Counted from the first letter of the stretch, positions 52,665-62,473 are shown. The stretch is DNA of 64,000 nt from Cellulosimicrobium marinum (GCF_020551945.1 NZ_JAJBZH010000002.1:620001-684000), one strand, 5' to 3'. Program-made: numbers and translations. Notes: generated from the sequence alone by a model not told the origin.

Positions 52665-53689
52665 CGCTCCGGGACGTGGCGGGCGGCGCCGTGCCGCTCG
52701 CCGAGGTGGTGCGGGGCGACCTCGTGGAGTCCGTGCACCTGGGCCACCTGGTGCTGCTCGACGGCGTGCGGGGTGCCGACGACCCCCTGCTCGTGCTCGG
52801 CGACGCGGACGCGGTGGTCTGGCCCCGGTCGAGCGTCAAGCCGTTCCAGGCCGTGGCCATGCTCCGCAACGGTCTCGACCTGCCCGCGCGTCTGCTCGCT
52901 CTCGCGGCCGCCAGCCACGACGGGCGCCCGGAGCACGTCGCCGGGACGCAGGAGATCCTCGCGCGCGCGGGCCTGGACGCGTCGGCGCTGCGCAACACCC
53001 CCGACATGCCGCTGCACGGCGCCACGGCCCTCGCGTGGCAGGCGGAGCACGGCGGTCCCTCGTCGCTCACCCAGAACTGCTCGGGCAAGCACGCGGCGAT
53101 GCTCGCGACGTGCGTCGCCGCGGGCTGGGACACCCGGACGTACCTCGACCCCGCCCACCCCCTCCAGGTCGCCGTGCGGGAGGCCGTGGCGGAGCTCACG
53201 GGCGTGCCCGTGGAGCACGCGACCGTCGACGGGTGCGGCGCACCCCTGTTCTCGACGACGCCCCGCGGCCTGGCGCGCGGCGTCGCCCGGCTCGCCGCCG
53301 CGCCGTCGCGCACGCCCGGCTCGCCCGAGGCGGCGGTGGCAGGGGCGATGTCCTCCTTCCCCTGGATGGTCGCCGGTCCCGAGCGCGACGCGACGCGCGC
53401 GATGCGCGCCGTGCCGGGGCTGGTCGCCAAGGACGGCGCGGACGGCGTCTACGTGGCGGGCCTGCCCGACGGCGGGGCGCTCGCCCTCAAGGTGCTCGAC
53501 GGCGCGTCCCGTCCCCGGCCCGCGCTGCTGGCGGCGGCGCTGCGACGTCTCGGCGCGGCGGCCGTCCCCGGGGCGGACGTCGACGCCCTCGACGCGCTCG
53601 GCGCCGTGCCCGTGCTCGGCGGCGGGCACCCGGTGGGTGCCGTGCGCGTCGTCGAGGCGCTCGCCGGACCGCGGAGGGAACCCTCGTGA
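52661..53689 (+). CDS. Asparaginase (AnsA-II family)
   Basis: A 342-aa enzyme of the L-asparaginase II/Pfam 06089 type, not the classical AnsA/AnsB fold. Conserved blocks: [13 protein letters not shown] with the proposed Ser/Lys site, [52 protein letters not shown] and [10 protein letters not shown]. It would hydrolyse asparagine to aspartate. It overlaps DUF2516 and dtd by 4 bp each. Confidence 0.88.
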   Translation: MTLRDVAGGAVPLAEVVRGDLVESVHLGHLVLLDGVRGADDPLLVLGDADAVVWPRSSVKPFQAVAMLRNGLDLPARLLALAAASHDGRPEHVAGTQEILARAGLDASALRNTPDMPLHGATALAWQAEHGGPSSLTQNCSGKHAAMLATCVAAGWDTRTYLDPAHPLQVAVREAVAELTGVPVEHATVDGCGAPLFSTTPRGLARGVARLAAAPSRTPGSPEAAVAGAMSSFPWMVAGPERDATRAMRAVPGLVAKDGADGVYVAGLPDGGALALKVLDGASRPRPALLAAALRRLGAAAVPGADVDALDALGAVPVLGGGHPVGAVRVVEALAGPRREPS

Positions 53690-54126
53690 GGGCGGTGCTG
53701 CAGCGTGTGGTGCGCGCGAGCGTCACCGTCGTGCGGGACGACGGCACCCGGGACGTCGTCGGCTCGATCGACCGGCCCGGCATCGTCGCGCTCGTCGGTG
53801 CGACCCACGACGACGGCCCCGCGCAGGTGGAGACCGTCGCGCGCAAGATCGCCGAGCTGCGCATCCTCGACGGCGAGCGCTCCGTGAGCGACACCGGTGC
53901 GCCGGTGCTCGTCGTCAGCCAGTTCACGCTCTACGCCGACGTCCGCAAGGGCCGCCGCCCGTCCTGGAACGGGGCGGCACCGGGCGACGTCGCGAGGCCC
54001 CTCGTCGACGCCGTCGTCCAGACGCTGCGGGCCCGCGGCGTCGAGGTCGCGACGGGGGAGTTCGGCGCGCACATGGAGGTCGCGCTCGTCGGTGACGGTC
54101 CCGTGACGATCCTCGTCGAGGTCTGA
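53686..54126 (+). CDS. dtd: D-aminoacyl-tRNA deacylase
   Basis: A 146-aa enzyme removing D-amino acids from tRNA. It starts [13 protein letters not shown] and has the active-site [17 protein letters not shown] and the C-terminal [20 protein letters not shown], where the usual NDGPVT is GDGPVT. It is the last gene of the coupled operon. Confidence 0.93.
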   Translation: MRAVLQRVVRASVTVVRDDGTRDVVGSIDRPGIVALVGATHDDGPAQVETVARKIAELRILDGERSVSDTGAPVLVVSQFTLYADVRKGRRPSWNGAAPGDVARPLVDAVVQTLRARGVEVATGEFGAHMEVALVGDGPVTILVEV

Positions 54127-54235
54127 GAGGAACCGCCCGCGGCGGCGCGAGGAGGGCGGAACGTCCGTAGTGTCTGGCCATGCGACGACCGACCCGAGGA
54201 CGGGGCGGCAGGCCGCCCGGGCCGACCGCTCCCGC

Positions 54236-54257
54236 GACGCCGCCGACCGGCGGCGTC
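54236..54257 (+). terminator. Terminator hairpin after dtd
   Basis: A perfect 9-bp stem GACGCCGCC/GGCGGCGTC with a GACC loop, 110 nt after dtd and before the LuxR promoter. Confidence 0.5.
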
Positions 54258-54301
54258 GGTCGGCGCGCGTCACCAGGGGGAAACGAGGGTGTACCACCGC
54301 G

Positions 54302-54329
54302 TTTACGGAGGGTTGTTAACATTTAACCT
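54302..54329 (+). promoter_or_regulatory. Promoter of the LuxR gene with GTTAACATTTAAC palindrome
   Basis: TTTACG (54302-54307), 16 nt, TAACCT (54324-54329). An AT-rich palindrome, GTTAA-CAT-TTAAC (54315-54327), overlaps the -10 and is a candidate operator. It is the most AT-rich run in this part of the window. The transcript would have a 34-nt leader with GGGAGGGA. Confidence 0.5.
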
Positions 54330-54369
54330 AGACGTCGGGCAACGATGCCCTCGGACGGGAGGGACCGCC

Positions 54370-57300
54370 ATGTCGGACACCACGCTGGACCTTGCGGTCC
54401 CCGAGCGTGTGCGCAGCGCCTCCGCTCGCGCCGCGCGCCGGTTCGAACGGATGTCGTCGCGCGCGCAGGAGATCGACCTCGCGCTCGCGGCCGCCGCCGA
54501 GGGGCGGGGCGCGTACGTCTGGACCGCCGAGCTGGGCATGGGAGCGAGCTCGATGCTCGAGGCGGCCCGGCAGGCCGTCTCCGCCGCGCCCGCGCCCCCC
54601 GCCGTGCTGCGCTGCGGTCCCCAGTCGAGCGGCACCGTCCCCGGCGGGACCGTCGCCGCGCTCGTGTCGCAGGCGGCGCACCTCTCCGGCCGTGCGGTGC
54701 CCGACGCGCTCGAGCGTGCGCTCGACATCGCCGCCCCCACCTACGCCTACCTGCCCGAGGTCGCCGCCGTCGCGTTCGCGGAGTTCCTCGCCGACGTGTT
54801 CGGCGGGACGACGGTCGTCGTCGTCACCGACGACCTCCACCTCGTGGACGAGCGCAGCCGGATGGTCCTCGCCGGGCTCGTCGGGCAGAGGCGGGTCCCC
54901 GTGGTGCTCCTGGCGAGCGCCGCGGACGGCAGCCTGGACTCCGCCGGGTACCCGTTCGAGCTGCGCCGCGTCCCTCCGCTCTCCGCCGCGGACGCGCTGC
55001 ACCTGCTCGTCGTCGAACGACGCCTCGCCGTCACCCCGCACGTCGCCGCCCACCTCGCGCGACGGCTCGGCGGCAACACCGCGGCGATCGTCCAGACCGC
55101 CGACCTCCTCACCCCGGAGCAGCTCGCGGGAACCTCGATCCTGCCCGACCCGCTGCCCGTCGTCCCCGCCGTCCGTGCGCTGCTCGGCGACCGCCTCGGG
55201 GTCCTCACGGACGAGGAGCGGCACGCGCTGCTCGTCGCCGCGGTCGCCGTGGTCGACCGCACCGAGCTCCTGCTCGCGGCGACCGGCTACGAGATCACGC
55301 AGCTGCTCGACGGGCCGCTCGCCGAGCATCTCGCGCTCGTCGGCGGACGCTTCGCGTTCGTCGACGAGCGGATGCGCGCCCTCGTCCACGGCGGAGCCCG
55401 GCTCGTGGAGCGCACGGCGGCGCACGTCGCGCTCGCCGACGCGCACCGGCAGGCAGGCGAGGCCGACGTCGCGGTGTGGCACGAGGCCCTCGCGACCCTC
55501 GCGGGCGACCCCGCGCTCGTCCCCGACCTGCTGCGGGTGGCGCGCCGCCACCTCGACCGGGGCGACGTCGTGTGGGCGCACGAGGTCGCCCGGGAGGCGG
55601 CGAGCCAGGCCGCCGGACCGGACCGGGCCGAGGCGTTCGCCGTCGCCGGGACCGCCGCGCTGCGCTCGGGCCACGTCCAGGACGCCGCGGACTGGTTGCG
55701 CAAGGCGGCGCGCAGCGGCGACGAGGCGCTGCGCGCGCGGACCCTGGGCCCGCTGGTCGCCGCGCTGACCTTCGCCGAGGGCCAGGTGCCCGACGACGTG
55801 CTCACGCCGTACCTCGGGGCCCTCGACGGAGCGAGCGCCCGCGACGACGACGTGGCGGGGATCGCCCGCGGCGTCCTCGCCGCCGCACGGCTCCACGCGG
55901 AGCGCGGCGACGGGGTGAGCGCGGCACAGCTCCTCGACACGGCGGCCGGGCTGTGCCAGGACGGGGAGGACGGGCCGGACCTGCGTGCCGAGCTGGCTCT
56001 CGGCCGGTCCTGGGCCGCGGTCTTCGGCGTGGGGGAGCGGCCGGCCGCCGTGCCGGAGGCACAGCTCGGTCCGGACCACGAGTCCTCGGTGCTCGTGTGC
56101 CGTGCCCTGCTGCTCGCCGCGGACGACAACGCGGACGCCGCCGCGCAGACCCTGTCGAGCGCCGTCGCGTCCCTCGCGCCCGTGCGCGACGACGGAGCCC
56201 GCTGGTTCGACGGTCCGTCCACGGCCCTGACCCCGCTCGCGGAGGCGCACGTGCGCCTCGCGCAGGTGCTCGTGCACATCTGGCGCGGGAACCTCGCGCG
56301 CGCGGCGGACGAGGTCGCCGACGCGGCGTTCCGGCTCCCGCTCGGGCTGCCGTTCGCGGGGCTCGGCGTGGCCGCCGCGCGCCGCGTCGACATGATGACG
56401 GTCGGGGCCGTGGGCGAGATCTCCACCGCGCTCGAGGAGACGTGCGCGAGCCCGACGTCGCGTCCGGTGCGGCTCGGTCTGCTCGTGGACCGGGCGATCG
56501 GCGCGTCGTTCGCCCACCACGTCACGCAGGCCGCGACGCTGCTGGAGCTCGCCGCGGAGCGCGAACGGCCCGACAGCGCGCGGATGCTCCCGCTGCCCGG
56601 CCTCGACGACATCGAGTCGTGGGTCGTGGCGGGACGGGTCGACGCAGCCCAGCGTGCCCTCTCGCGCCGTCGGGTCGACGCCAAGGAGCTGCCGTCGTCG
56701 CTGCGCTCGGCCGCCCTCGTCCGTGCCGACATCGCGCTCGCCTCTCCTGACGAGCTCTCCGGACCGCTCGACCGCGCGACGCGCGTCAACCGGACGACCT
56801 CGTCGCCCTACGAGCACGCGCGGACGGACCTGTGCGCGGGGCGGGCCCTCGTGCGCGCCGGCGAGCTCCAGCGGGCGCACGGTCAGTTCCTCTCCGCGAT
56901 CGAGCTGTTCGCGGAGGCCGGGGCGGACGCCTGGGCCAACGTCGCGCGGGACGAGCTGGTCGAGGTGGTGCGTCGGCTCGGCGGGTCGGTGGTCGAGGAC
57001 GGCGGCCCCGATGCGGTGGGTCCGGACGGCGTCGCGCCCGGGCTGCTCGACGCGGGCCCGGCCGGCGGGCCCGGGGTGCACGGCGTCGCCGCTGCCGCGT
57101 CGGTGCCGCCGGTGCAGCGTGCCGTGGTGCCCCCGGACTCGTGCCGGCTCGCCGCGCGGGAGAGCGACGTCTCGGACCAGGCGCTCGCCGAGCTGCGCGA
57201 GCGCTGGGTCGACGAGCTGACGGAGCGTGAGCTGGACGTCGCGCTGCTCGTCGTCCAGGGGGCGTCGAACCGGGAGGTGGCGGACCAGCTCTACCTCTCG

Positions 57301-57399
57301 GTGCGCACCGTCGAGGTGCACCTCGGACGCGTGTTCCGCAAGCTCGGTGTGCGCTCGCGCGTGGAGCTCACGGTGCTCGCGCACCGTGTTGGACGGTAG
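54370..57399 (+). CDS. Large LuxR-family regulator (LAL-like)
   Basis: A 1009-aa regulator. The N-terminal ATPase-like domain has a degenerate P-loop: AELGMGASSML, with Ala where the Lys of GxxGxGKS should be, while the Walker B-like TDDLHLVDERSR is kept. The middle 600 residues are tetratricopeptide-like helices. A C-terminal LuxR HTH (LTERELDVALLVVQGASNREVADQLYLSVRTVEVHLGRVFRKLGV) binds DNA. LAL proteins usually activate the adjacent operon, and the chitinase genes follow on the same strand, so control of chitin degradation is a good guess. The loss of the Lys suggests ligand control rather than ATP hydrolysis. Confidence 0.88.
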   Translation: MSDTTLDLAVPERVRSASARAARRFERMSSRAQEIDLALAAAAEGRGAYVWTAELGMGASSMLEAARQAVSAAPAPPAVLRCGPQSSGTVPGGTVAALVSQAAHLSGRAVPDALERALDIAAPTYAYLPEVAAVAFAEFLADVFGGTTVVVVTDDLHLVDERSRMVLAGLVGQRRVPVVLLASAADGSLDSAGYPFELRRVPPLSAADALHLLVVERRLAVTPHVAAHLARRLGGNTAAIVQTADLLTPEQLAGTSILPDPLPVVPAVRALLGDRLGVLTDEERHALLVAAVAVVDRTELLLAATGYEITQLLDGPLAEHLALVGGRFAFVDERMRALVHGGARLVERTAAHVALADAHRQAGEADVAVWHEALATLAGDPALVPDLLRVARRHLDRGDVVWAHEVAREAASQAAGPDRAEAFAVAGTAALRSGHVQDAADWLRKAARSGDEALRARTLGPLVAALTFAEGQVPDDVLTPYLGALDGASARDDDVAGIARGVLAAARLHAERGDGVSAAQLLDTAAGLCQDGEDGPDLRAELALGRSWAAVFGVGERPAAVPEAQLGPDHESSVLVCRALLLAADDNADAAAQTLSSAVASLAPVRDDGARWFDGPSTALTPLAEAHVRLAQVLVHIWRGNLARAADEVADAAFRLPLGLPFAGLGVAAARRVDMMTVGAVGEISTALEETCASPTSRPVRLGLLVDRAIGASFAHHVTQAATLLELAAERERPDSARMLPLPGLDDIESWVVAGRVDAAQRALSRRRVDAKELPSSLRSAALVRADIALASPDELSGPLDRATRVNRTTSSPYEHARTDLCAGRALVRAGELQRAHGQFLSAIELFAEAGADAWANVARDELVEVVRRLGGSVVEDGGPDAVGPDGVAPGLLDAGPAGGPGVHGVAAAASVPPVQRAVVPPDSCRLAARESDVSDQALAELRERWVDELTERELDVALLVVQGASNREVADQLYLSVRTVEVHLGRVFRKLGVRSRVELTVLAHRVGR

Positions 57400-57409
57400 T
57401 CCAACACGG
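57384..57409 (+). terminator. Terminator of the LuxR gene, with the stop codon in the loop
   Basis: A 10-bp stem CCGTGTTGGA/TCCAACACGG with loop CGGTAG, in which the TAG (57397-57399) is the LuxR stop codon. It could also be an operator; a weaker palindrome TAAGGG/CCCTTA follows at about 57421-57436. Confidence 0.55.
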
Positions 57410-57458
57410 CCTCGTATCACTAAGGGTTTCCCCTTACGGTGCCGGTAAGTTCGCAGCG

Positions 57459-57487
57459 TGAACAATGTGGAAAGCGCGGATTACGAT
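57459..57487 (+). promoter_or_regulatory. Putative promoter of the first chitinase gene
   Basis: TGAACA (57459-57464), 17 nt, TACGAT (57482-57487). The hexamers are fair matches to the housekeeping consensus. It lies about 87 nt before the ATG, giving a leader of about 80 nt. Confidence 0.4.
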
Positions 57488-57573
57488 TCGCCGACGTCCT
57501 GCCTACGTTCGTGGTGACCCGGCGACGAGGCCCTGCGGGCCCCGTCGCCCCGACACCCAGTGAGGCAGAACCC

Positions 57574-59487
57574 ATGGACGTGTTCCCCCGAGCGAGACGG
57601 ACCGGACGCCGACGCGCCGGTGCCGCGACGGCGCTCGCCACCACGGCGGCGCTCGTCGCCGGGCTCGTCGCCGGCGCGACGAGCGCCCAGGCGGCGCCGC
57701 CGGCAGCGGCCGCGACGACCACGGTCGCCGACCCCGGCGACAGCGACATCAACGGCTACCGCAACGTCGGCTACTTCACGCAGTGGGGCGTGTACGGCCG
57801 CGACTTCAAGCTGAAGAAGCTCCAGGACTCCGGTGCCGCCGCCGACCTGACGCACATCAACTACTCCTTCGGCAACATCCACCACCAGAACCTCACGTGC
57901 TTCATCGCCAACAAGGCGCAGGGCACCGGGCCCAACGGCTCCGACGGCGCGGGCGACGCGTGGGCCGACTTCGGCATGGGTTACACCGCCGCGAACTCCG
58001 TCGCGGGCGTGACCGACACGTGGGACCAGCCGCTCGCCGGCTCGTTCAACCAGCTCAAGCAGCTCAAGGCGAAGAACCCGCACCTGCGGCCGATGATCTC
58101 GCTCGGCGGCTGGACCTGGTCGAAGAACTTCTCGAAGGCCGCGGCCACGGACGCGTCCCGCAAGAAGCTCGTCTCCTCCTGCATCGACATCTACATCAAG
58201 GGCAACCTGCCCGTCATCGACGGCCGCGGCGGCGCCGGCGCGGCCGCGGGCGTGTTCGACGGCATCGACATCGACTGGGAGTGGCCCGGCTCGAACAACG
58301 GCCTCGAGGGCAACCACGTCGACGTCGTCAACGACAAGCGCAACTTCAAGCTGCTGCTCAAGGAGTTCCGCACCCAGCTCGACGCCTACGGCGCGCAGAC
58401 CGGCAAGACGTACCTGCTCTCCGCGTTCCTCCCGGCCAACCCGGACGACATCGCCGCGGGCGGCTGGAACGACCCCGAGATCTTCCAGTACCTCGACTTC
58501 GGCAACGTCCAGGGCTACGACCTGCACGGTGCGTGGGACCCGGCTCTCACCGGGCACCAGGGCAACCTCTACGACGACCCCGCCGACCCGCGTCCGGCCA
58601 ACCGGCAGTTCAGCGTCGAGAAGGCTGTGAACGAGTACCTGCGCACCGGGATCGACCCGTCGCAGCTCGGCCTCGGCCTCGCGATGTACGGGCGTGGCTG
58701 GACGGGCGTGAAGTCGTCCCAGCCGTGGCAGTCGGCGACCGGTGCCGCCCCCGGCACCTGGGAGGCAGGCAACGAGGACTACGACAAGCTCCGCAACCGG
58801 GGTCAGGACTACTACGACCCGCAGACGGTCTCGGCCTGGCGCTACGACGGCACCCAGTGGTGGAGCTACGACAACCCCCGCTCGGTCTCCGCGAAGGCCG
58901 ACTACGTGGTCGCGAAGGGCCTCGGCGGCGGCATGTGGTGGGACCTGTCGGGCAACCACGACGGCACGCTGTCCGGCGGGTTCATCGACAAGCTCCGTGC
59001 GGCGACGCCCGGCCCGGTCGACGGCACGGACGGTCCGTCGAACCCGACGGACCCGACCGACCCGACGGACCCGACCGACCCGACGGACCCGACCGACCCG
59101 ACGGACCCGACTGACCCGACCGACCCGGGCGCCGGCTGCGAGGCGGCGTGGACCGCGGGCGGCGTCTACAGCGCCGGGGCGAAGGTCTCCTTCGAGGGGA
59201 AGAACTACCGCGCCAAGTGGTGGACCCAGGGCGAGAAGCCGAGCGCGGGCGGCCCGTGGGAGGCCACCGGGACGTGCGGCGGCACCACGCCGACCGACCC
59301 GACGGACCCGACCGACCCGACCGACCCGGGCACGTGCACCGCGCCGGCGTGGTCCGCGTCGACGGTCTACACCGGCGGCCAGACCGTCTCCTACCAGGGC
59401 CAGAGCTACCGCGCGAAGTGGTGGACGCAGAACAACGTCCCCGGCGCGGAGCAGTACGGCCCGTGGGCGGCGCTCGGCGCCTGCTGA
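57574..59487 (+). CDS. Secreted GH18 chitinase with two C-terminal CBM5/12 domains
   Basis: A 637-aa endochitinase, exported and processed at SAQA/A near residue 40 (twin-Arg-free, basic n-region). GH18 domain about 60-510: LRPMISLGGWTW and the catalytic FDGIDIDWEW with Glu236; the late motif GGGMWWDLSGNHDG closes the barrel. A low-complexity linker of about 11 repeats of DPT (residues about 490-525) leads to two CBM5/12 modules (NYRAKWWTQGEKPSAGGPWE and SYRAKWWTQNNVPGAEQYGPW) that bind chitin. It is followed by a second chitinase in the same direction. The start is the ATG at 57574, after GTGAGGCAGAACCC. Confidence 0.93.
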   Translation: MDVFPRARRTGRRRAGAATALATTAALVAGLVAGATSAQAAPPAAAATTTVADPGDSDINGYRNVGYFTQWGVYGRDFKLKKLQDSGAAADLTHINYSFGNIHHQNLTCFIANKAQGTGPNGSDGAGDAWADFGMGYTAANSVAGVTDTWDQPLAGSFNQLKQLKAKNPHLRPMISLGGWTWSKNFSKAAATDASRKKLVSSCIDIYIKGNLPVIDGRGGAGAAAGVFDGIDIDWEWPGSNNGLEGNHVDVVNDKRNFKLLLKEFRTQLDAYGAQTGKTYLLSAFLPANPDDIAAGGWNDPEIFQYLDFGNVQGYDLHGAWDPALTGHQGNLYDDPADPRPANRQFSVEKAVNEYLRTGIDPSQLGLGLAMYGRGWTGVKSSQPWQSATGAAPGTWEAGNEDYDKLRNRGQDYYDPQTVSAWRYDGTQWWSYDNPRSVSAKADYVVAKGLGGGMWWDLSGNHDGTLSGGFIDKLRAATPGPVDGTDGPSNPTDPTDPTDPTDPTDPTDPTDPTDPTDPGAGCEAAWTAGGVYSAGAKVSFEGKNYRAKWWTQGEKPSAGGPWEATGTCGGTTPTDPTDPTDPTDPGTCTAPAWSASTVYTGGQTVSYQGQSYRAKWWTQNNVPGAEQYGPWAALGAC

Positions 59488-59642
59488 CCCTGCCGGGCGA
59501 CGTCGGCCGGCAGATCCGGCCGGCCGGCGGCGCCCGGCGTCCCGTCCGTGGCGTCGCCCCACGTCACGGACTCCCCAGGGGCAGACCCGCCCGTCCGCGT
59601 CCCCGCCCCGGGACACGGGCGGGCCGGTCCGCCCCGCCAGAC

Positions 59643-59660
59643 GACCGCCGCACGGCGGTC
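59643..59660. promoter_or_regulatory. Palindrome before the second chitinase gene
   Basis: GACCGCCG-CA-CGGCGGTC, perfect 8-bp arms, 25 bp before the ATG. It could be an operator or a leader hairpin. A longer hairpin, 59586-59594 with 59625-59633, lies in the same 197-bp gap and may end the first transcript. Confidence 0.4.
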
Positions 59661-59684
59661 CTGCACGAACGAGGAACCACACGC

Positions 59685-62294
59685 ATGCACCTGCCATCGT
59701 CCCCCCGCGCCTCCGGGCGCCACCGCGGCGCCCGTGGGCGCCTCGTCGCGGCGCTCACCGCCGCGACCTTCCAGGCGGCGGGTCTGTCCGCCGCGCTGGG
59801 CCCGAGCGCGGCGACCGCCGCCGAACCCTGTGCACCGGCGTGGTCCGCCGGGACCGTCTACACCGGCGGCACCTCCGCCTCGCTGGACGGGGTCAACTAC
59901 CGAGCCAAGTGGTGGACGCAGAACGAGAGGCCGGGCACCGCCGGAGGACCGTGGCAGTCGCTCGGCGCCTGTGGCGGGACGACGCCGACGCCCACGCCGA
60001 CGCCGACCCCGACGCCGACTCCGACGCCCACGCCGACGCCCACGCCGACCCCGACGCCGACCCCGACGCCGACCCCGACGCCGAACCCGTCCGCGAACCC
60101 GGACGAGAAGTGCCGCCCTGACGGCATGGTCCAGACGCCGGGCGTCAACACGCCGTACTGCGACGTCTACGACGAGAACGGCCGGGAGAAGCTCCCGAAC
60201 GGCCTGGACCGCCGCGTGATCGGGTACTTCACCTCGTGGCGCACGGGCGTCAACGAGCAGCCCCGCTACCTCGCGAGCGACATCCCCTGGAACAAGATCT
60301 CGCACATCAACTACGCGTTCGCGCACGTCGACGGCCAGAACAAGGTCTCCGTGAACGCGTCGGCGCCGGGCAACTCGGCGACCGACATGACGTGGCCGGG
60401 CGTCGCGGGCGCCGAGATGGACCCGACGCTCGACTACACGGGCCACTTCAACCTGCTCGCGAAGTACAAGAAGGAGAACCCGGGCGTCAAGGTGCTCCCC
60501 GCCGTCGGCGGCTGGGCCGAGACGGGCGGCTACTTCGACGCGAGCGGCAAGCGCGTCGCCTCGGGCGGCTTCTACACGATGACGGAGTCCCAGGCGAAGA
60601 TCGACACGTTCGCCGACTCGGTGGTGGCGTTCATCCGTGAGTACGGGTTCGACGGCATCGACATCGACTACGAGTACCCGACCTCGAACAACCAGGCCGG
60701 GAACCCCGACGACTTCCACATCTCCGACAAGCGTCGCGGCCAGCTCTTCAAGGGCTACATCGACCTCATGAAGACGCTGCGCGAGAAGCTCGACGTCGCG
60801 GGCGCGCAGGACGGCGAGTACTACATGCTCACCACCGCGACCCCTTCCTCGGGGTGGCTCCTGCGGGGCATGGAGGTCTACCAGGTCACGCAGTACACCG
60901 ACTACGTCAACATGATGACGTACGACCTGCACGGGGCGTGGAACGAGTACGTGGGCGGCAACGGCGCCCTGTTCGACGACGGCAAGGACCCGGAGCTCGC
61001 GGCCGGTGGCGTCTACACGGCCTACAAGGGCATCGGCTACCTCAACGGCGACTGGTCGTCGCACTACTTCCGCGGCGCGATGCAGGGCGGCCGCATCAAC
61101 CTGGGCGTGCCGTTCTACACGCGCGGCTTCCAGAACGTGCAGGGCGGCACGAACGGCATGGGCGGTCGCGCACCGGCACCGGCCGGCTTCGCGTGCCCGG
61201 CCGGTACGAACAACAAGTGCGGCTACGGCGCCGAGGGTGTGGACAACCTCTGGTACGACACCGACCCGCAGGGCAACGCGGTGCCGGCGGGCGTCAACCC
61301 GATCTGGCACGTGCTCAACCTGCAGAAGGGGATCACGGGCGACTACGCGACGTCGTACAAGGTGCCGACGAGCTTCACGGGCACGTACACGCACCACTTC
61401 GACCCGGTGACGAAGAACGAGTGGTGGTGGAACGCGCAGCGCAAGGTGTTCCTGTCCGGTGACTCCGACCAGGCGGTCGCGGCCAAGGCGGACTACGTCA
61501 ACGACACCGGCCTCGGTGGCCTGATGATCTGGGAGCTCGCGGGCGACTACGACTACAACCAGGCCAAGGGTCAGTACGAGATCGGCAGCTCCCTGGTCGA
61601 CCTCATGCACACGAAGTTCTCCTCGTCCACGCCGTACGGCGCGACGAAGGCGAACGCGGACCGCCCGATGCCGACGAAGGCGCTCGACGTCGACATCCGG
61701 TACACCGAGTTCGCGCTCGGCGACAACAACTACCCGATCTCGCCCAAGGTCGTCTTCACCAACAACGGTGCGACGGACATCCCGGCGGGTGCGCTGATCT
61801 CGTTCCAGTACGGCACGACCGACACGGGCGAGATGAGCGACTGGAGCGGCTTCAAGACGACCGTGACGGCGAAGGGCCACACGGGCGACAACGTGGGCGG
61901 CCTCGACGGCGACTTCCACACCGTGCAGTTCACGGTGCCGACCGGTGGCATCCCGGCGGGCGGGTCGATCACGAACCAGCTCAAGTGGGCGCTCCCCGCG
62001 GCGCAGTTCTCGAACGTCATCGTGACGGTCGACGGCGTGGCGTACTCGACCACGTACGACCACCTGCGCGGTGCGACCGTCGTCGACCTCCCGGGCTCCG
62101 GCACGGGCAACGGCAACGGCAACGGGAACGGGAACGGGCAGTGCACGGCCCCCGCGTGGGCGGCCGGCACGGTCTACACGGGCGGCACGGTCGTGAGCCA
62201 CGCCGGCAAGGTGTGGACCGCTCGCTACTGGACCCAGAACGACACCCCGGGTGCCTCTGCCTGGGGGCCGTGGGCCGACGGCGGGGTCTGCTGA
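59685..62294 (+). CDS. Secreted GH18 chitinase with N- and C-terminal CBM5/12
   Basis: An 869-aa exported enzyme. A signal peptide (about 1-46, ending TAAEP) is followed by a CBM5/12 (48-96, VNYRAKWWTQNERPGTAGGPW), a Thr-Pro linker of about 17 TP pairs, a GH18 barrel (about 155-650) with FDGIDIDYEYP and catalytic Glu330 (insertions and GYGAEGVDNLWYDTDPQG typical of ChiA-like group B), a ChiC-type beta domain (about 680-790) and a last CBM5/12 after a Gly-Asn linker (GNGNGNGNGNGQ). The module order is the reverse of the first chitinase; together they probably attack different parts of crystalline chitin. It ends at a strong terminator. Confidence 0.93.
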   Translation: MHLPSSPRASGRHRGARGRLVAALTAATFQAAGLSAALGPSAATAAEPCAPAWSAGTVYTGGTSASLDGVNYRAKWWTQNERPGTAGGPWQSLGACGGTTPTPTPTPTPTPTPTPTPTPTPTPTPTPTPTPTPNPSANPDEKCRPDGMVQTPGVNTPYCDVYDENGREKLPNGLDRRVIGYFTSWRTGVNEQPRYLASDIPWNKISHINYAFAHVDGQNKVSVNASAPGNSATDMTWPGVAGAEMDPTLDYTGHFNLLAKYKKENPGVKVLPAVGGWAETGGYFDASGKRVASGGFYTMTESQAKIDTFADSVVAFIREYGFDGIDIDYEYPTSNNQAGNPDDFHISDKRRGQLFKGYIDLMKTLREKLDVAGAQDGEYYMLTTATPSSGWLLRGMEVYQVTQYTDYVNMMTYDLHGAWNEYVGGNGALFDDGKDPELAAGGVYTAYKGIGYLNGDWSSHYFRGAMQGGRINLGVPFYTRGFQNVQGGTNGMGGRAPAPAGFACPAGTNNKCGYGAEGVDNLWYDTDPQGNAVPAGVNPIWHVLNLQKGITGDYATSYKVPTSFTGTYTHHFDPVTKNEWWWNAQRKVFLSGDSDQAVAAKADYVNDTGLGGLMIWELAGDYDYNQAKGQYEIGSSLVDLMHTKFSSSTPYGATKANADRPMPTKALDVDIRYTEFALGDNNYPISPKVVFTNNGATDIPAGALISFQYGTTDTGEMSDWSGFKTTVTAKGHTGDNVGGLDGDFHTVQFTVPTGGIPAGGSITNQLKWALPAAQFSNVIVTVDGVAYSTTYDHLRGATVVDLPGSGTGNGNGNGNGNGQCTAPAWAAGTVYTGGTVVSHAGKVWTARYWTQNDTPGASAWGPWADGGVC

Positions 62295-62310
62295 CCTCCG
62301 CCCACCGACC

Positions 62311-62348
62311 GGCCCTGCGGGTACGGGAAAACCCGTACCCGCAGGGCC
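62311..62348 (+). terminator. Rho-independent-type terminator after the second chitinase
   Basis: A perfect 17-bp stem (62311-62327 with 62332-62348) with an AAAA loop, 16 nt after the stop. Confidence 0.8.
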
Positions 62349-62473
62349 TCTCCATGTGGAACTCCCCCATCTCGTCGGCCGAGCGCGCTGGTTAGCGTGG
62401 ACAGCCGACGAGGTGCTCCGTCGCCCTCCCCAGTGGGCGACGGGGATCCTCCGATCGTGAAAGGCAAGTCACT

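Noticed and set aside
57400-57573. DasR operator before the first chitinase
   Set aside because: No ACTGGTCTAGACCAGT-like sequence; the palindromes present have different cores.
59041-60095. Short tandem DNA repeats resembling a CRISPR or satellite
   Set aside because: They encode the DPT and TP linkers of the chitinases in frame; the unit is 6-9 bp and there are no spacers.
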